Assembly: GCA_002917775.1 (NCBI GenBank)
Contig: KZ627158.1
Coordinates: 220,578 to 284,577, forward strand
DNA from: Glaciozyma antarctica PI12
Taxonomy: Eukaryota > Basidiomycota > Microbotryomycetes > Kriegeriales > Camptobasidiaceae
Length of the DNA: 64,000 nt
Direction: 5' to 3'
The position numbers and the translations under genes were made by a program. This document shows, piece after piece, positions 35,769-46,108 of this stretch. Position 1 is the stretch's first letter. Each line of letters begins with the position of its first letter. A model generated the notes under the pieces. That model was given only the letters and a program-made list of their open reading frames with translations. It made no database searches and was not told where the DNA came from.

Positions 35769-37208
35769 TCAGGGCGTAGGAGGCTTCCTCCTCCTCTTCG
35801 GCTTGGGCTTCTTAGGCTTCTCCTTCTCCTTCTCCTTCGACTCCTCCTCCTCCACCTCCTCCTCCACCGCCTTGACGACCTTCTGCGTCTTCAACCCCTC
35901 CATCGCAAGCTCAAACACTCCCAACCCCTTCGTCGCCGCCGTCGAGCTATTGTTCCCCTCGACCAATCCAAACAGGTTCAACCCCGCCGCTCCCCCACCC
36001 GCCAACGTCGCAATCTCCGGCACCACTCCCTCCGCCGCGCTCCCAGCCTCCTGCAACGCTCGCAGCGTCAACTCCTCTGCCCTCCCGAGGATATCCTGAT
36101 CAAACTCGGTACGACGACGCGGGAACGCCTCGTTCTTAGTACCGAGGTACGCTCGTCGTTCGGTCCGAAGACTGGCGTTCCACCCGCGCGTCTCGTCCCA
36201 CACTTCTTGCGAATCTTCCTCCTCTTCTCCAGCGAGAGGGACGATACGAGAAGCTCGCATCCCTTCCATCTCCTCCTCAGCGCCGAGAACTTCCTTAGCC
36301 GTCGCGGTATGTTGACGGGATTTGGCATCGCGGATAGCGACTGATGGGATTGGAGGGTGGAGGTGGATGGCGGTGGGGATGAGGAAGAAGGAGTTGGCGG
36401 CGAGGAGGGAGTGGAGGATGTAGGAGAGGTCGAGGGAGGGAAGAGAGATGGGGTCGAGGAGGGCGAGAGGAGCGGCGAGAGTCCTGGGGAGGGCGAGGAG
36501 GTAGTCGAGCGTCGCTGGACGAGGGGTCAGTTGCGTTCGGAGGGGAGCGAGGAGGACGTACGAGCGTCGACGACGATGTGCGCCTTCTCCATCGTGAGAG
36601 GCTGAGTCGCGTAGAAGGTGTAGATACCAAAGAACCCTCCCGCTTGCTCCAGCGGCGGCGCACCAGGCTTGATATGCTCTGCAGCGCACACCAACACCTC
36701 CATCAGCTCGCGTCCCTCCCCACAGCTCCCACTCTCCGCACCTCCACCCACAGCGAATCCAGCACAAGAACTCACCCAAGAACGCCCTCAGAACACTCTC
36801 AGCCCAAGGCCTCCTCCTCGGCCCATCCGGCACTCCCATCAAATGCACCCTACTCCAGCCCTGCTCCTCCCACACCCTCCTAAACACCTCAAACGGGCTC
36901 TCCCTCGCCCTCTCCCCACCCTGACCCTTGTCCCCTCCCACCACCTCTCCTCCCACCGCCCCGGCGCGCGCACTCCCCCTCTCATACCCCTCCACAAACC
37001 CCTCCAGAAGCCTATCCATATCCCCAGCCAGAAGTGTGCACCATGTTTCCGAAGCGAAGAAGAGGGAGGACTGGATGCAGTGGCCTGCGGGGTGGCCTTG
37101 GAGGAGGTTGAGAGTGCGGTGAGGGACGGGGTCGGGTTCGATGTACGCTTTTGGGTGAGGGGCGGGGGTGCCGGATAGAGTGGCTGCTGCTGGAGCTGGA
37201 GAGCTCAT
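35769..37208 (-). CDS. Probable SNAPc subunit 1-like protein (SNAP43)
   Basis: SNAPc binds the proximal sequence element of snRNA promoters, including U6. The start MSSPAPAAATLSGTPAPHP at 37208 leads to FEVFRRVWEEQGWSRVHLMG, WAESVLRAFLGEH, GFFGIYTFYATQPL, KAHIVVDATLDYLLALPRTL and DLSYILHSLLAANSFFLIP. This succession (short helix, then a GIY-TFYATQP block, then a K-I-V-D/D-Y block) parallels the SNAPC1 family (Y-LYGLYNTQ, KIRVALKDW), but similarity is modest. The C-terminal half is disordered: Glu-rich, AEELTLRALQEAGSAAEG, and a lysine-rich tail KPKKPKPKRRRKPPTP, TGA at 35771-35769. Two short introns (near 36740 and 36530) make the continuous open frame look longer than the protein. Position 6 kb from the U6 gene is suggestive, not proof. 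Confidence 0.5.
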   Translation of the reverse strand: MSSPAPAAATLSGTPAPHPKAYIEPDPVPHRTLNLLQGHPAGHCIQSSLFFASETWCTLLAGDMDRLLEGFVEGYERGSARAGAVGGEVVGGDKGQGGERARESPFEVFRRVWEEQGWSRVHLMGVPDGPRRRPWAESVLRAFLGEFLCWIRCGWRCGEWELWGGTRADGGVGVRCRAYQAWCAAAGASGRVLWYLHLLRDSASHDGEGAHRRRRSYVLLAPLRTQLTPRPATLDYLLALPRTLAAPLALLDPISLPSLDLSYILHSLLAANSFFLIPTAIHLHPPIPSVAIRDAKSRQHTATAKEVLGAEEEMEGMRASRIVPLAGEEEEDSQEVWDETRGWNASLRTERRAYLGTKNEAFPRRRTEFDQDILGRAEELTLRALQEAGSAAEGVVPEIATLAGGGAAGLNLFGLVEGNNSSTAATKGLGVFELAMEGLKTQKVVKAVEEEVEEEESKEKEKEKPKKPKPKRRRKPPTP

Positions 37209-37407
37209 GCTGGCGAGTGGGGAGAGCGCAAGAGGCGACGCGACGAAACTTGGAGCGGATTCGCGTTGTTCTCTCGTTCTCTCCTCGCTTCTTTCTGAGG
37301 CCTGGACAAGCGTACGTCTCGACAGAATCTCTCCCGAACGAACGCAGCAGAAATTTCGCAATAATCGCTTTTTGCATGGCATGACCCATACCCCCGTTGA
37401 ACATCCT

Positions 37408-38618
37408 CTACCATCCGGACGCAGGTGCGGCGGCGGGAGCAGCGAACGTCTCGGCGTCGGTGGCGGCCCAGTCGGTGGTCGTTCCCTCGGCGGCCCAATC
37501 GAGACCTGTTGCGGACCAATCGTAAGGAACCGAATGCGTGAGCAATGGACGTCTTTCTCGAGCGCAAAGGACGGGAAGGAAGGGGGGAGGTGAGGAGGAG
37601 GGAAAGGGACGAACCGGCCTCGGCGGAGGGGAGGGTGGAAGCGGCAGCGGCGGCGACGCCGGCAGCAGGTCCAGTGATCTCCCAGTCGGGGGCGGCAGCC
37701 TCAACGGCGGCATCGGCCTCTCCTCCAGCGGCGAGAGCCTTGGCGGCGGCGATGCCCTCAAGGTCGCGCTCCACCTCTTCAGGGTCGCGGTACTGCGCGA
37801 GGTTGAGACCAGGTCAGCTGCTGTGGTTGCGAAAGGCGCGGAGAAATGCGAGACGCACGAAGAACATGTCGACCATGACGGGCCACGCGTCGGGGGTGCG
37901 GGCGACGGTTCCGCGGATGCGGAGGACCTCGCGGGCAAGGAGCCACCAGATCAGGCCGATCGAGTGCTTCGACTTGTTGTTGGTGGGGATCGCAACGTCG
38001 ACGAAGTTGAGGGGGGAGTCCGTGTCGCAGAGAGCGATGACGGGGATGTTGACGTAGGACGCCTCGCGGATGGCCTGGTGGTCGACGCGGGGATCGGTAA
38101 CGATGATCAAGCGGGGCTCCTTGAAGGACCGGGTGATGCTGAGAGGGGGAAGAGGGAGGGAGGTCAGCTTCCGTCGCGCGCGTTCTCCTCCAAAATCCCG
38201 CAAGCGACTCACTAGTTGGTGAAGTTACCGGGGGTGAAGCGACCAGCGATGGCCTGGGCTCCAGTGTTGGCAGCGAACTTGAGGACAGCGCGGTGACCGT
38301 AGGGACGGGCGGAGATGACGCAGACGTCGTTGGGGTTCTCGATGGCGGCGATGATGCGGGCAGCGAAAACGATCTTCTCCCAGGTCTTGCCGAGGTTGAT
38401 GAGGTTGATTCCTAGAGCGCAGGCAAGGTCGTTAGCTCCCAGTCCCTCCTTCGAGCTTCTCGAACACGCGACGCACCATCAGCCCTGCGCTTCCAGACGT
38501 AGGGGAGCATCTTCTTCTCGACGTTCTTGGTTCCAATGTGGGCCTGAGCCTGGAGGAGAAGGCTGATGTCCTCCTCAGTGGGAGCGAGCGCGGCGGGGAG
38601 GCGGGATGCGGGAGCCAT
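37408..38618 (-). CDS. RPS0: Small-subunit ribosomal protein S0 (uS2, RPSA family)
   Basis: 40S protein needed for 18S rRNA maturation. Start [18 protein letters not shown] at 38618. The body is fully conserved: [106 protein letters not shown] and [20 protein letters not shown]. The C-terminal tail has the acidic, Trp-containing repeats of the family ([29 protein letters not shown]) and ends PASGW, TAG 37410-37408. Introns fall at several points in the body, and a further one of about 269 bases ends exactly at the ATG (see separate entry). No breaks. Confidence 0.95.
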
Positions 38619-38887
38619 CTGCGACAGCAACAGTTCGTTAGCGCCCTGCGTTCCTCCTTCGTGTTCCCTGCTCCTGTCTCTCCTGCACACCATTCTCCCC
38701 ATCCCCTGCGTCCTCCTTCGCCTTCCCTGCGTGCCCCCATCTCTCCACGTCGTCCATCCTGCCACCCATCCCAACCTTCTCCTCCTTCCAACGCCGATTC
38801 CTCCCTCCCCTCCCCTCCAGACGGTTCCCTCCCCAGTCGGTGCTTCCTACTGCCTTGTTCCTCCCTGCACGCAGATGGCGTACTCAC
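38619..38887 (-). other. Long 5' UTR intron of RPS0
   Basis: On the minus strand the donor gtgagtacgcc begins at 38887 and the acceptor ctgtcgcag ends at 38619, immediately before the start codon, with a cgctaacgaac branch site. At about 269 bases it is several times longer than the usual 45-65 base introns here. Long leader introns in highly expressed ribosomal protein genes often carry transcriptional enhancer activity; that role is inferred. Confidence 0.75.
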
Positions 38888-39123
38888 GTTGAGCGAAGTT
38901 GAACGATTGGGGAGCGAAAGTTGAGAGAAAAGGCGGTCAAGTCCGAAATCAGCCAAAGGGAGGATCGCGTCGCTCGAAAGTAGCAAGTAGCAACTCAACT
39001 TCGCACTCTCCCTTCCAACTCCACTTCCCTCTCCATCTCCTAGAGCTCTCTTCACCAGGAGGGCTGAGAGAAGAACGACGAGATTGACAAATCGAGAGCA
39101 ATCCTTGCAAACAAAATCCTTCG
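38888..39123. promoter_or_regulatory. RPS0 promoter and leader
   Basis: About 240 bases between the RPS0 leader intron and the 3' end of the disordered-protein gene. Pyrimidine-rich (cactctcccttccaactccac) as expected for a ribosomal protein promoter; no TATA box recognised. Confidence 0.4.
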
Positions 39124-42045
39124 CTACCTCGCAGACCCCGTCCTCCTTCCTCCCGCACCCCCAGGCGGGCCCCTCGGTCCATCATCGTACCCTCTCCCAT
39201 TCGGCGGAAGCGGAGGCCGATCATCGAACCGTCTCTCATTCGGGTAACGATCCGCTGGAGCTGCGAGGGAGTCAGCGATTTCGAAAGAGCGGCGTGAGGA
39301 AACCACGCACGAGGTCCGTAGCTATCGTACCGGTCTCGCGAGTCTCCTGCGAACGAAGGAGGAGGTCCTGTAAGCAACACGCATCAGCTCCCCTCCTCAG
39401 CACGCACCAACGAAACGCACCTCGATCACGATACTCCATCTCCCCACGATACTCCCTCGGCGGACCATCCCTCATCATCGAAGGCCCATAATCCCTCCCC
39501 AGCGGACTCATCCTCCCCGGCGGTCCCCTATCATCGTACTCCCTCCCCCTCGGCGCATCAAACGGCGGAAAATCCCTAGGAGGGTAGCCGTACGGCGGAG
39601 GACCACGAGCGTACCCCCGGTCGTCATCGCGAGGACCTGGTGGGAAGTTGCGGGAGGGAGGACCGTAGTCGCGAGAATCGCGGAGAGAGAGAGAGTCGCG
39701 AGGAGGACCAGGGGGAGGAAGTCGGCCGTTGGGAGGAGGGAGTCCACTGCGAGGAGCGTTGGCGCTGAGAAAGACGCGGAGGGAGAGAAACGTACCGAGG
39801 ATCAAGGTCGCGAGGATCTTGCGGTCGTCCTATCGGCGGTCCTCTGCGTACCAACGTCAGCTCCAGCGACTCTCAACGACGAGAGAGAGAAAAAGACGCA
39901 CCTCATCTCCCCCTCTCTCGAATCAAACCTCCTCTCCTCAACCCTATCCTCCCTCGCGCCAAGCGCCATATCCCTACTCCCCTCCCTCCTCATCGCCACC
40001 GGACCCGTCGGCAGCGGCGGCGCGTACACTCTCGCATTCGGCGGCGCGCCAAACTTCGCCCCCTCGAATCGCTCGTCGTAAGGCTGTCGACCAGGCGGAG
40101 GACGATCGTCGAATGGTCGCGCGTCGTACGCTCGTCCTTCCGGAAGACCAGGAGGGAAGAAAGGCGGTCGGTCGTCGTACCTCCCTTCGAACGGCGGGCG
40201 ATCTCCAGCGTACCCCGTCGGCGGTCCAGCGAACGGAGGTCCTCGATCGTGCGAAGGGACTTGGGCAGGTCGACGCTGAGGAGAAGGAGGACGAACCGCC
40301 GCGCGAGCAACGGGCGACGGGGCCGACGATCCTCGCGAGCCGTCAAACAGTCGCAGATCCGGTCGTTGCTCCTGCGGCTTCCCCGTCAAACGCAAATCGG
40401 GCCTGATCTTGGCCGGCGGGATGGGAGGACGAATGTCGGGCTTGCCGTTGCGAAGATCTGGGCGCCTGTCGCCGATTGGAGGTGGGGTTGGGGCGGCGAG
40501 AGGAGGAGGGCGATGGGGAGGCGCTGAATGGCTCGCTGGGGCGCCGGTGGAAGGAGGGCGGTAGGCGTCTGGGGGGGGGGGAGGGCCGCGACGATCGTCA
40601 AGCCAGCGATCGTCGCTGCGAGGAGGGAGGGGAGGAAGGGGACCGCGTCGCTCGTCGTCGTAGAGGTAGGATCCCAGAGATCGCTCGTCGTAGTATTCGC
40701 GTGCGCCGTACGGAGGAGGAAGAGGAGGTCCACGAGGGTCGTCGTATCGTCGTTCGTCGCGCCTGTCCACAAGTCCCGAAGGCGGAGGAGAGCCATATCG
40801 TTCGTCTCGCCGAAGAGGCGGAGGTCCGTAGGGATCGTTGCGGAAAGGTCCCAGGTCTCGAGGAGGTCCAAAGTCTCGAGGAGGTCCAAGGTCTCGAGGA
40901 GCAGGAGCAGCGTAGTAGTCGTCGCGAGGTGGTCCCCTCGGGTCGTCCCTGCGCATCGGCGCGTCGTCCAAGCACCTCGAATCCAACGCTCGTCCTCGCC
41001 TCTCATCGTCGTAGCGCCTTCGGTCTTCGAACGAGCCCGTCGGCGAAGCACCTCGACGATCACCAGGCCGACCGTTCGCTCGCACGTCGACACGCCGGTC
41101 TTCAGGCTTCGTGGCGGCCCATCGAGTGTCCTCCTTCCTGCTCGATGGTTCTGCTGGGCGATTCGAAGAAGGCCTGTTGTCGACTTTGGGCGCCGTCGAC
41201 GGAGGAGGAGAACGACGCGCCCAGCGGTCGCCCGACGGATCCTGAGCAAGTGGCGGGGGAGGAGCGGCCTTGTAATCCCGCTCACGCTCGCGCTCCTGAT
41301 CCCGCACGTCCGGCTCGACCTTTGAAAGCGCTCGCGAACTCTTCCTCGCCTCCTCCTCGTCCGCCGCTCCCCTCCTCGGACTCCTGCTCCTACTCCTCCC
41401 CCTCGCCTCCGTCCTCGACGAAGCCTTCATCTCCTCCTCCTCCTTCCTCGACGCCTCGACCCGCTTCCTCTCCGCCTCCTCCTTGTCCTTCGCCTTCTTC
41501 TCCATCAGCTCCCTCGCCTCCCGATCCTTCCTCTCTCCCCTCGTCTCCTTCCTCGGTCCATCCCCCTTATTCTTTCCACCCTTCCCTCCCTTTTTCCCCG
41601 CCGCCGCAGGCGGAACCACGACCGGCGGCAAGGGAGCCACGACGTTCAGCGCCGGCACCGCAGGCGCCTCCTGAATCCCTCCCTCCGCCAACTCCATCGT
41701 TACGTCCTCCTTCGCCTCCTGCATCGCCTGAAGCTGCTCCTCCGACGGGCGGAAGGTCGGGTGTTGCCCGTGAACGATGTCGTCCCGCAGGTGACGCAGC
41801 TTGTCGAGATCGCCTTGAGGAGTGGTGAGGGGCTGCGGGAGCCCGGGTGGGAAGGAAGGCTGAGGGAAGCCGAAGGGCTGAGGTGGGAAGGGAGGGGGAG
41901 GGGCGAAGAACTGGGAAGGCGGCTGGGGAGTGGGTGGGTACGACGGTGGTGCTTGAAAAGCGCTGGTGGGAGGAGGACCGGAAGCGGGCCAAGGGAAGGG
42001 AGCGCTGGGAGAGGGAGCGTGGGTTGGAGAGGGAAAGGCGTCCAT
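39124..42045 (-). CDS. Large Pro/Arg/Asp/Gly-rich disordered protein
   Basis: Not recognised. The likely start is MDAFPSPTHAPSPSAPFPWP at 42045, just inside an exon that begins after a cctccag acceptor; non-coding or short upstream exons may exist to about 42430. The N-terminal third is Pro-rich (PPPFPPQPFGFPQPSFPPGL), then a short conserved-looking helix (LDKLRHLRDDI, FRPSEEQLQAMQEAKEDV), a Lys/Glu coiled part (KKAKDKEEAERKRVEASR), SR-type RGRSRSRSPRR, and a long tail of DRR/DDR/GPPR/DLR units (RDLGPPRDFGPPRDLGP), through several 3' exons to GGRRTGSAR at 39124. Composition resembles RNA-processing or condensate-forming proteins. No folded domain seen. Few introns interrupt the first 750 residues, unlike its neighbours. 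Confidence 0.7.
40852..40905 (-). repeat. 18-base tandem repeat, three units, coding
   Basis: Three near-identical 18-base units (aggtctcgaggaggtcca on the plus strand) inside the disordered-protein gene, each coding for a PPRD-L/F-G hexapeptide. Recent in-frame expansion of a low-complexity tail. Confidence 0.8.
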
Positions 42046-43368
42046 TTCGTGGTCAGTCTGGAGGTTGGAGGAGGCAGCGTTAGCGGGGGCAGGAGGGTCG
42101 TCGGCTGGTCCTTCAAAGGTGGCGTCCAGGTCACACGCCGATGCGAACGGCCTGGATATTCCCAGTCCACCTTGAGTGCTTGATAGTCCGAACGACCGGT
42201 GCCAGGCCAGGTTCTGAGCACTCACACAGGCGGGAACGTTGACCGATCGAGCTCGTGAGCGCGCTTGCGTGCGCTGGATCGAGGTGACGGCTGGGTGTGG
42301 GCTGTACGTCTGCCTAAGCTAGGTCGGTGAGAATCCAAGAGGTCGAATGTTGAAGGACGCGGAGGGAGGAAGAGAAGAGGCTCGGCGCCGTCTTTCCCTC
42401 TCTGCCTTCGACGACGACGACGCCGAACCACACAAGGACCTGCTCACCAACTACCGCGCTAACAAGACCTCGCGACAGCGCCTACACGTCCCCGAACACT
42501 CCTTCCCAGCTCCAGCTTCTCCCGCCGCACCTCCTCCGCTCCAACCGCCTGCCTCCCACTTCTCGTGCTCTCGTTGCTGCTCTCTCGTTGAAGACGTGGG
42601 GTGGAAAGTTGGGACAGCTGGGTGGAGTAGGTAGGGGGACATCACGAGGCGTTGGAGGGAACAGGCGCGAGGAGGGGGGAAGGTTGACGCACTGAGAGAG
42701 AGCTTCGCAGAGCACGGTCGGCCGCGAAGAACGCTCCTGGAGTGCAACACACAGAATTCGGAGAAACACTCTCTCATTCCAGACTGCCCTGTGGTTGGTG
42801 CACGGTAGTTCAGGTGCCTCGAGCTCGACAACGTCATCCGAGCTGCTCTTGCTCCTCTCTACTCGGCCCCCACTCTGCGTGCTTATTTGTGTGCGTGGCA
42901 GAACGCTTTGATCACAAGCTTGACATACCTGGAGCAAGGACTGCTGTTGGTAAACTCACCTCGACCTTGCCCCTTCGCAACACCCCCGCTCTCGCTCGCT
43001 CTCTCGGTTTGCTGTGTCTGTGCTTCTGCTTGACATAGGCCGGTCTTTCTCACATTTATTTCATCACTTTGTTTTCAGCAGGGGCCTCCCTCTTCCGGCT
43101 ACGCCAGCCCTCCCTCCCGACCTCTCTTTCCCATTCCAGCGGAACCTGTGTACGCGCACAGCCCCTTCTCTCCCTTGCTTCTCCCGTTCCGCCCTCCTCA
43201 CCGAGCTCGGTACCCATAAGCTCCTATACAAGATGAAGGACGCGACTGTGTCTCCCCGGTCTCACTACGCAGTCTGGTCTCCCTCCTCACGCATACCATT
43301 TGCTGTCAACGCCACTCTGTTGACTTCGCTCGCTGGTCAGCCAGGTATCATCGTACTTGCCAAAAAAA
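42046..43368. other. Upstream region between the disordered-protein gene and U6
   Basis: About 1.3 kb. Near the gene it probably holds 5' leader exons on the minus strand (a gtgagtgctcag donor at about 42225). A plus-strand frame at 42347-42634 begins with ATG and has plausible sequence (DLLTNYRANKTSRQRL) but no recognised domain and no matching splices, so it is not called as a gene. Confidence 0.4.
43362..43368 (-). terminator. RNA polymerase III T-run terminator of U6
   Basis: Seven consecutive T on the minus strand (aaaaaaa on plus) directly after the U6 3' exon. Confidence 0.8.
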
Positions 43369-43493
43369 TATACAACCGTAGTTGAATCCTATCTGACTGC
43401 CTAGTAGCGAGAGTTGGAATATTAGTCTTTGAAGAAGAGTAGCCTTTGGCGCATGCGGCTGATACTCACATGTGTCATCCTTGTGCAGGGGCC

Positions 43494-43525
<32 letters not shown>

Positions 43526-43550
43526 ATGTTTGCACCCTCCGAAGAGGGGC
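43369..43550 (-). ncRNA. U6 spliceosomal snRNA gene with one mRNA-type intron
   Basis: Catalytic RNA of the spliceosome. On the minus strand from 43550: a 5' hairpin (cccctcttcggaggg), the invariant gatacagagaagattagcat containing ACAGAGA, then tggcccctgcacaaggatgacac, which forms the internal stem-loop and catalytic core. Two bases later an intron runs from 43469 to 43401: donor GTGAGT, branch gactaat, acceptor ctactag, 69 bases. The 3' exon is about 32 bases (gcagtcagataggattc...), ending at a run of seven T (43368-43362), the expected RNA polymerase III terminator. Mature length about 113 nt. The 5' and 3' ends are estimates. mRNA-type introns in U6 are known from S. pombe and from Rhodotorula/Rhodosporidium species, which also supports the taxonomic placement. 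Open reading frames across it are chance. Confidence 0.9.
43401..43469 (-). other. Spliceosomal intron inside U6 snRNA
   Basis: GTGAGT donor, ctaat branch 20-odd bases before a CTAG acceptor, 69 bases. Its removal joins gatgacacat to gcagtcagatagg, restoring a normal U6 3' region. It lies just 3' of the internal stem-loop strand, close to bases at the catalytic centre. Confidence 0.82.
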
Positions 43551-46108
43551 AATACTGGAGGCTCAAATTTTGAATCAATCCCGGTCAAGTTTTTGGTCCC
43601 GCTTCGTCAAACTGGCTGTCCTTTCCCCGTCTTCCTCCCTTCGTTTCTCCTTCGTTCACGCTCCACTCACCGCCCTGGACAGCAGCAACGACCACTGGAT
43701 TGCATCGAAGCCGTTCCAGGCGGTTGGGAGGATGAGCAGGCGTCTCTCCTCCCGCTGGAACGCCACCTCCTTCTCCTCCTGGGGACCCGCACAACCTGCC
43801 CTCGCTTTGGACTTCTACGGCCTCTCCTGGCTCCCTGCCTTCACGCCGAGCAGGCAGCAGCAGTCGTCAGCGCTCAGCCTCTTGAGACCCGCACCTGTGA
43901 CTCCGCAGGAAGCATTGCGCGCCACGTCAGCAGGCGCGCGTCCCAGCTAGCCAGCTGCTAGATCATCTGTCCCTTGCTCTCACTTGACTGCACTTTTAGA
44001 AGCTGTTTGCGCTCTTCGATCTCACTACCACTACCGTCAGTTCACTCGAGCGCCACCGCTTTGACCGCCTACTCCAGCCCCTCTCTCGCTCCTTCTTCTC
44101 ATGTCTACCTCGTTCTTTCCTCTCCAAGAAACCCCTCTCACTCAAGTGTTACACCCTCTCCATTTTAAAAGCACCTCACCACGCTCTCTCCCCACTCCGA
44201 TTGCGGAGGCATCAGCGCGCGTCATTTGGACAGCTCTTACACACCGGCTCTGGGAGGGAGTTCGGTGCTGCTTTAACTCCTTCTGAGTGCGGCGTTTCTG
44301 CTAAAAGCACTGCTTTCAGGAGTGCCACTTCTTTCTGATCTGGATGTCCCGCCTTCCCACCTCCTCACCTGTTGCTGACCGCACCTGGTTGCTGTGCCTC
44401 TGGCAAAGCTATCACCTCGATTGGTACTGCAACACCTCTTTGATCACATTTCGCTTCGCCACAACCGCCAGCGTCCGTCGTTCACCTCATTCAATCCTTC
44501 TGCCTCTCTCAGCTTTCTCCGCACGACACTCACCTTTCAACAGGGGTTTTCTCTGCTGAAGCAGCCTTCTAAGTTCCGCCTCTCTTCGCTCGCACACTGT
44601 TACTTGCAACGATTGCAGGTGCGCGATTCCGAAGCCTCGCTGTTCACGCGCACTTCTTTGCCAACGCGTCCATTTTTCCAGTTCCCTCCGCTCTCCCATT
44701 TCTTGAAAAGACGGACCATACACCCCGTAGCTTCTTGAAACCAGAAGCCACAGCGGTAACCTCCACCGCCACACTCCTAGACTCTCAGGTCTAGTCTTCA
44801 GGTTCCTGCTTTCCACCTCACTCCCGAGCCACCAATCCCTGAACCCCACAAGCTCTCTCACGGCAAGAAGACGCCACAAACCTCACTGCGTTGCCGCGAA
44901 CGCAAGTCGTCACACGAGCGTTGAGCGAGCACGACTTTCAGAGCTGAATGTTGCGCTCGGTGAGCGAGGCTTCGCAATTTGGCCAGAGAGCAGGTCATCA
45001 CAGCTGCGAGCCTAGCACGGTGTACGGTTGCTCATATTGTCTGGAAAGCCGTTCTAAATAGCGACTGCTTCAGGTAGGGGCTTGCGCACGCCGCATTGAT
45101 GCTTATTTCCTGGCCGAGGACGCGCTTTCGCACCTCGCTCTGAGGAACACACACTCATCTTGACTTAAATTACGAGTGATTGTACCGCTACTGCGATCGT
45201 TCGACGCTGTCTGTGAGCTTTGGGACCCTTTCTTGAGACCTCATCGCTGCGATATCCTCTCAGCGAGTCAGCACTCAACTCCACTCACTCGAAACCTCAA
45301 GGTGACTCAACGCCTTCCTCAGAATGCTCGCGACTTATTTCTCTGCCCGCTTAAGCTCATCATAGATCACCTGTTCGTCTGCAGAGTCGAGTCCTCGCTC
45401 ACAAAAGCCCCCTGCAGCTCGGTGAGCGAAGCGGCAGCTCAACCAGGTCTCTCCGCGTTGAGGTGGCTCCCGCTCGCACAGAATCAAGATCAACGCCTTA
45501 GATCTCTCTCCCGCTTCTATCTTCGGCGGGAAAAGCTGCCACGGACGGCCGATCTGCTTTGCGAAAGCGCGAAATCTCGGTCTTCCTCGCTGTCGGTCCT
45601 CGGAGCCTGAGCGAGATCGGATCTTCCTCGCGCTCGTTCCAATAGCTCCCAGCGTCGCAAGCAGCCCTCAAGCAGCATCAAGACGCTGTCCCTTCTCGTC
45701 GCGAGCGCGTATTGACCAATCTGCGCGAGCAGAATGGCGTGGGAGACTGCTGACTGATGGCTCCAACGCGGCTCAGGCTTGAGGAGGTCTTCGGCGAGAG
45801 ATTGAGCGCGTCTGAGACTGTTGAGTACGAGTACAGCTTGGTGTAGTGCAGAACACGAGCGTATTTTCCTCGCCAGCGAGCTCAGGAGTCGAGAGAGAGG
45901 TCGAAACTGCTTCGTCCCCACTCCTTGACTAAACGACCTCGAGCTTCCGCCTTCAGCCATCTCTCTTCCTCTTACAAACCCCCGACTCTTCAAGACCTTC
46001 ACTATAAGGTACAGAGACTCAACACACCTAAAGACCACGTACGATCGCCTGAACCTTGCGCGCCTCCCTATCCCGCTAAACTCCCGATCCTTCCAGCTCA
46101 ACACATTC
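43551..46108. other. 2.5-kb stretch without a recognised gene
   Basis: Between the divergent U6 and CCP1 genes. Open frames are short and not splice-consistent. Base composition is less GC-rich than the neighbours. The motif gctcggtgagcga occurs twice (about 44955 and 45418). The last 100 bases hold the CCP1 promoter with a TATA-like actataagg near 46002. Large for this compact genome; a non-coding RNA or long promoter is possible but not shown. Confidence 0.4.
46002..46011 (+). promoter_or_regulatory. TATA-like element of CCP1
   Basis: actataaggt about 100 bases before the CCP1 start codon, the only clear TATA-like motif near the gene. Confidence 0.4.

Noticed and set aside
40476-41828. 450-codon plus-strand frame across the disordered-protein gene
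   Set aside because: Antisense to a GC-rich repetitive coding region, where long chance frames are expected.
42347-42634. Plus-strand frame beginning with ATG (MLKDAEGG...)
   Set aside because: No family resemblance, no splice context, and it faces the leader exons of the divergent disordered-protein gene; possible but unsupported.
43348-43578. Minus-strand 76-codon frame
   Set aside because: Lies on the U6 snRNA gene; chance frame.
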